Part shown: piece by piece, positions 61,401 to 64,000 of the stretch
Numbering within the stretch: position 1 is the stretch's first letter
Layout: the number at the start of each line of letters is the position of its first letter
Source of the DNA: Chondrilla cf. caribensis
Lineage: Eukaryota > Porifera > Demospongiae > Chondrillida > Chondrillidae
Reading direction: 5' to 3'
NCBI GenBank assembly: GCA_964020155.1
Contig: OZ026568.1
Span: forward strand, 1,504,540-1,568,539
Length of the DNA stretch: 64,000 nt
The notes under the pieces: model-generated
Database searches by the model: none
Told to the model about the DNA's origin: nothing
Seen by the model: the letters and a program-made list of their open reading frames with translations, nothing else
Program-made: the position numbers and the translations under genes

Positions 61401-63255
61401 TACTCTGTAATAATGCAGTGAACTTACAGGTATGAAATTTTAGGGTTTACCCAAACCTATGAAATTATTTTTGCAGGCCTGGGGGCATATCACTTCAGTT
61501 CAATGTTAGCATCATTGTGCATGTGTTCTAAGAAAAAATCTTCGGAAGATTTTTTCTTAAAACACATGCACAATGATGCTAACATTGAATATTAACTCGA
61601 TTTACAAAATGCTCAAACAGCTGCAGTAAACAGCTTCAACACTTTGACGGACAGACTTTAGAGAAAAAAAACAATTGAGCAATGACATTTATGTTTCTCA
61701 CATTGTTTGTGAGAAACATGAATCTTGTTGATAATGATTTGTTTCATCCTCATTTTCCTTTTGTTTCCAGTCAGCTGGATCTCTGTCATCCTTTACATCT
61801 TAGGGCTAGCGATATCCTTTCCCTCCTTTTTACATGATATTGACGTGTACGAATTTCTTCACAATCAAGTGCACAATGTTGGCAACTCTCTCTCCCCTGA
61901 AGTTCTGTAACTCACTCAATATAGTTTAATTATACCCTTGATCTTGGGAAAGCTGGGGTAATTACGACTGTACGAGCAGTGGATTATTATCTACCAATTT
62001 TGACACCCTACGTAATAGTCGCTGCTTGGCCGTGAATTCTTTGCTTCTTCCCAAACAGGGCTAGGCTTGCCTCCGCATTTCCTTGAGAACATTAGAACAT
62101 TGCCCAGTGCTACTGATGAGGAGTAGTATTCTCCAAAAAGGCCTTATAGCACATTGGCAAAGAAATGACTATTACCGATTCAGGTCAAAAATCCTTTATC
62201 AACAATTATCATATCAGAGTCAAACTTATCCTCTCACTTCATTTCCCTTAATACCAGAAATTATTGATTTTGCCACTGTTTTTATCACATTGCTTTCGTA
62301 CAGTTAGCATGGAAAGTTTGCGTGAGCAACCTGAAAATTACACCTGTCATTTGATGCGCATATATCACTTTACTACTAGTGATGTAGTGTATAAAATGTC
62401 AAAAATGTCCACAGAGTGACAGATAACTGTACTTGACTTAGGATTGCAACATATGTGCTCCACGTATAGCCCAGGTTGTTGGAATTTCTATTGCAGATTA
62501 GCATTATAGTTGTAGGAGTGTATACAAGATGTGAACATGAGCAACGGCATGTACATACATACATACACACAGTAAGGTTTTTCCTGGAGGTGGATACTTG
62601 TATTGAAATACTTTGTATTTGTGTATGAGGTACATGTGTACAGTGACTGTTGCTAAGGCTCTCAACTACATAGAAATATTATAATATATATGTGCATATT
62701 GCATGAGTCATGGCAGCACATGTATATATATGTAGATAGGACCCCAAACCTGACTCAAATTGGTAAATTTCTGTGTTTCTGTGTGTGTTTCAGGATACTT
62801 TATCTTAACAATCTGTGAAATTCAATGTTTTTTGGGATGTTTCTTTCTATTCAGATCATCAAACATACATGTGTATGTACAAGACAAGTGTATGCCTTGA
62901 TGTACAGACATTGAATCTGAGTATAATATTCTGCATGCATGTATCAACTTCTTCAATTGCTTTTGTTCATCTTCTGCACTCTCTGTAGTTGTCATTGACT
63001 CTTATCCTCCTGTCACCACTGTTGAGCAAGGAGAGAGCATTGTACTGGTGTGTAGAGTAGTGGGTGTACTGCCATCAGTGACACTTTCCTACAGTTGGAC
63101 CTGTAATGGAGAGGCTTGTGAGGGTACTGAAGTGGTGTCTGGTAATAGACTGAGGATTGGTGTACTCAGTAGTGGTAACCATGGTGGGACGTTCAGATGT
63201 AATGTAACTGGAAGTGGAGTGTCAGTCAATGGAACATTCACTCTTACTGTGACTG
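58433..63255 (+). CDS. Unit 5: 5' part of an Ig/FN3 receptor gene with two leader modules
   Basis: Two complete leader modules precede one Ig exon: 58433-58496 with 59170-59196, and 60177-60240 with 60907-60933. The first Ig exon is 62989-63255 (267 nt, open). The rest lies beyond the window. Both ATG exons are intact, so alternative first exons, and hence promoters, are possible. A 601-bp insertion follows the Ig exon. Confidence 0.82.
59170..59196 (+). CDS. Unit 5 exon 2A: signal-peptide micro-exon
   Basis: 27 nt, phase 1-1, intact splice sites. LSVLGQQE. Confidence 0.75.
59197..60176 (+). other. Region between leader modules A and B of unit 5
   Basis: Homologous to 42828-43867. Holds the unexplained open block (about 59760-60010), which here stays open in frame into exon 1B. 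Confidence 0.5.
60177..60240 (+). CDS. Unit 5 exon 1B: signal peptide
   Basis: 64 nt, ATG at 60177, donor g|gtgagt. MKRLLKLELTLALFVVVF. Confidence 0.85.
60241..60906 (+). other. Unit 5 intron after exon 1B
   Basis: 666 bp, collinear with unit 4 intron 1; no insertion. Confidence 0.6.
60907..60933 (+). CDS. Unit 5 exon 2B: signal-peptide micro-exon
   Basis: 27 nt, phase 1-1, acceptor ctgcag. LSVLGQQE. Confidence 0.82.
60934..62988 (+). other. Unit 5 intron 2
   Basis: About 2 kb. Contains a long palindrome at 61501-61587 and the conserved open block (about 61590-61910). Otherwise AT-rich intron collinear with units 2 and 3. Confidence 0.55.
61501..61587. repeat. 43-bp palindrome with 1-nt loop
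   Basis: Left arm starts caatgttagcatcattgtgc, loop at 61544, right arm is the reverse complement with one mismatch. Confidence 0.92.
62989..63255 (+). CDS. Unit 5 exon 3: Ig domain 1
   Basis: 267 nt, phase 1-1, acceptor ctgtag. VEQGESIVLVCRVVGV, YSWTCNGEACEG, GGTFRCNVTG. Confidence 0.88.
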
Positions 63256-63358
63256 GTGAGGATAATTGCTCAGTCTACCTTCAGGATATGTCACATGTGT
63301 GTTACTGCCATGGTTGCACCAATATGGTATTGGCTGTACGTAGCTTGTCAGTTAGCCA

Positions 63359-63959
63359 CAGGGCCGTAGGAAGGGCAGCGGCCACAGCGGCCATGGCCGC
63401 TGCACTTTTTTGAAATACTTGAGATTTTTATCTTATTTTATTGAATATTTCATATTTCTTTGTTAAACTTGATTTCGTTCTGTGAATCAGTCAAAATAAG
63501 TCTATAAGCAATTTTAACACTTCGTTGAGTGAAAACGCCATTTTCTGATGACGACATCTGATATCATTCTTTATAAAATGGCAACTGCATAGGTGATCAG
63601 CTGTTAATTCGGAATCCTCGCCGATGATGTAGACGTTGACGCGTTTGTTCTAGAGAACAGACAACTTAAACTTTGTTAAAATAGCTTAGCCTAAACTTAG
63701 TTGAAATAGCTTAGCCTAATGAATTTGTAGCAATATCAGAACATAGGCTATCTTTTTTTGGCCATTTATAATTAGACATCATCCCCCAAGCTGTATATGT
63801 AGGGTGGATTTTTTGTTCACGTTCATTAAATTGAAGTGTTTACTTTTGCAATAATTGTGATCATCAATATCAAACATACTGTACATAATTCGTGACCGGA
63901 GCGAATGAAAATTTTTTTTGAGTGGCCGCTGCACTACAAAAATGCTTCCTACGGGCCTG
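63359..63959. mobile_element. 601-bp insertion with caggg...cctg ends
   Basis: Inverted ends cagggccgtaggaag / cttcctacgggcctg, flanked by the 5-bp repeat agcca (63354-63358 and 63960-63964). Units 2-4 show the empty site (gtcagtcagccatctatc). The termini look hAT-like but the duplication is 5 bp; family not assigned. Confidence 0.85.
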
Positions 63960-64000
63960 AGCCATCTATCATATTGGTATTGGCTGTATACTTCCTGTCA

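Noticed and set aside
1..64000. CRISPR arrays, bacterial operons, rRNA or tRNA genes
   Set aside because: No spaced direct repeats, no ribosome binding sites, and no cloverleaf or rRNA-like segment seen. Regularly spaced repeats here are minisatellites or paralogous exons.

Overview
This is eukaryotic, metazoan DNA. Intron-split exons encode immunoglobulin (Ig) and fibronectin type III (FN3) domains, signal peptides and single-pass membrane anchors. The introns are AT-rich, and there are TG/CA microsatellites, many short terminal-inverted-repeat elements, a LINE, a pogo-like DNA transposon and a Gypsy-like remnant. The species cannot be proven from the sequence; a sponge or another early-branching marine invertebrate is my guess, not a result.

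The dominant feature is a head-to-tail plus-strand array of closely related type I receptor genes. Unit 1 is present only as its 3' part (exons 94-4820). Unit 2 spans 7661-24324, unit 3 spans 26328-41315 and unit 4 spans 43868-56056. Unit 5 enters at 58433 and runs off the window after its first Ig exon. The shared plan is a signal peptide (64-nt exon 1 plus a 27-nt micro-exon), Ig, Ig, a series of FN3 domains (six in units 2 and 4, eight in unit 3), a membrane helix, and a short tail with tyrosine motifs. Nearly all internal exons are symmetric phase 1-1, so domains can be lost, gained or skipped without breaking the frame. Unit 3 reads through as 1074 residues and unit 4 as 890. Unit 2 has a 4-nt frameshift in its first Ig exon but stays open if that exon is skipped.

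Between and inside the units: 5010-5145 is a decayed second tail exon; 5741-6286 is a TA-flanked MITE; 7915-12755 is an antisense LINE in unit 2 intron 1; 17752-18549, 18691-19184 and 21622-22261 are three different MITEs in unit 2 introns. 24660-24895 is another decayed tail exon, followed by a retroelement relic and a CA repeat. 26562-30481 is an antisense pogo-like transposon with 399-bp inverted repeats in unit 3 intron 1. 42042-42827 is a dead leader module ahead of unit 4. 44856-48520 is a nest of MITEs around a truncated Gypsy-like element in unit 4 intron 2. 49335-49937 and 63359-63959 are further insertions. Several insertions have an empty homologous site in a sister unit, which fixes their ends.

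The most interesting biology is the receptor array. Paralogues differ in FN3 number through different recombination junctions, one FN3 exon looks homogenised by conversion, and tail tyrosine motifs diverge. The membrane helix carries a continuous small-xxx-small ridge. A tandem splice donor 4 nt apart just before the membrane exon could switch between anchored and soluble products. This architecture resembles invertebrate self/non-self recognition clusters, but that function is inference only.
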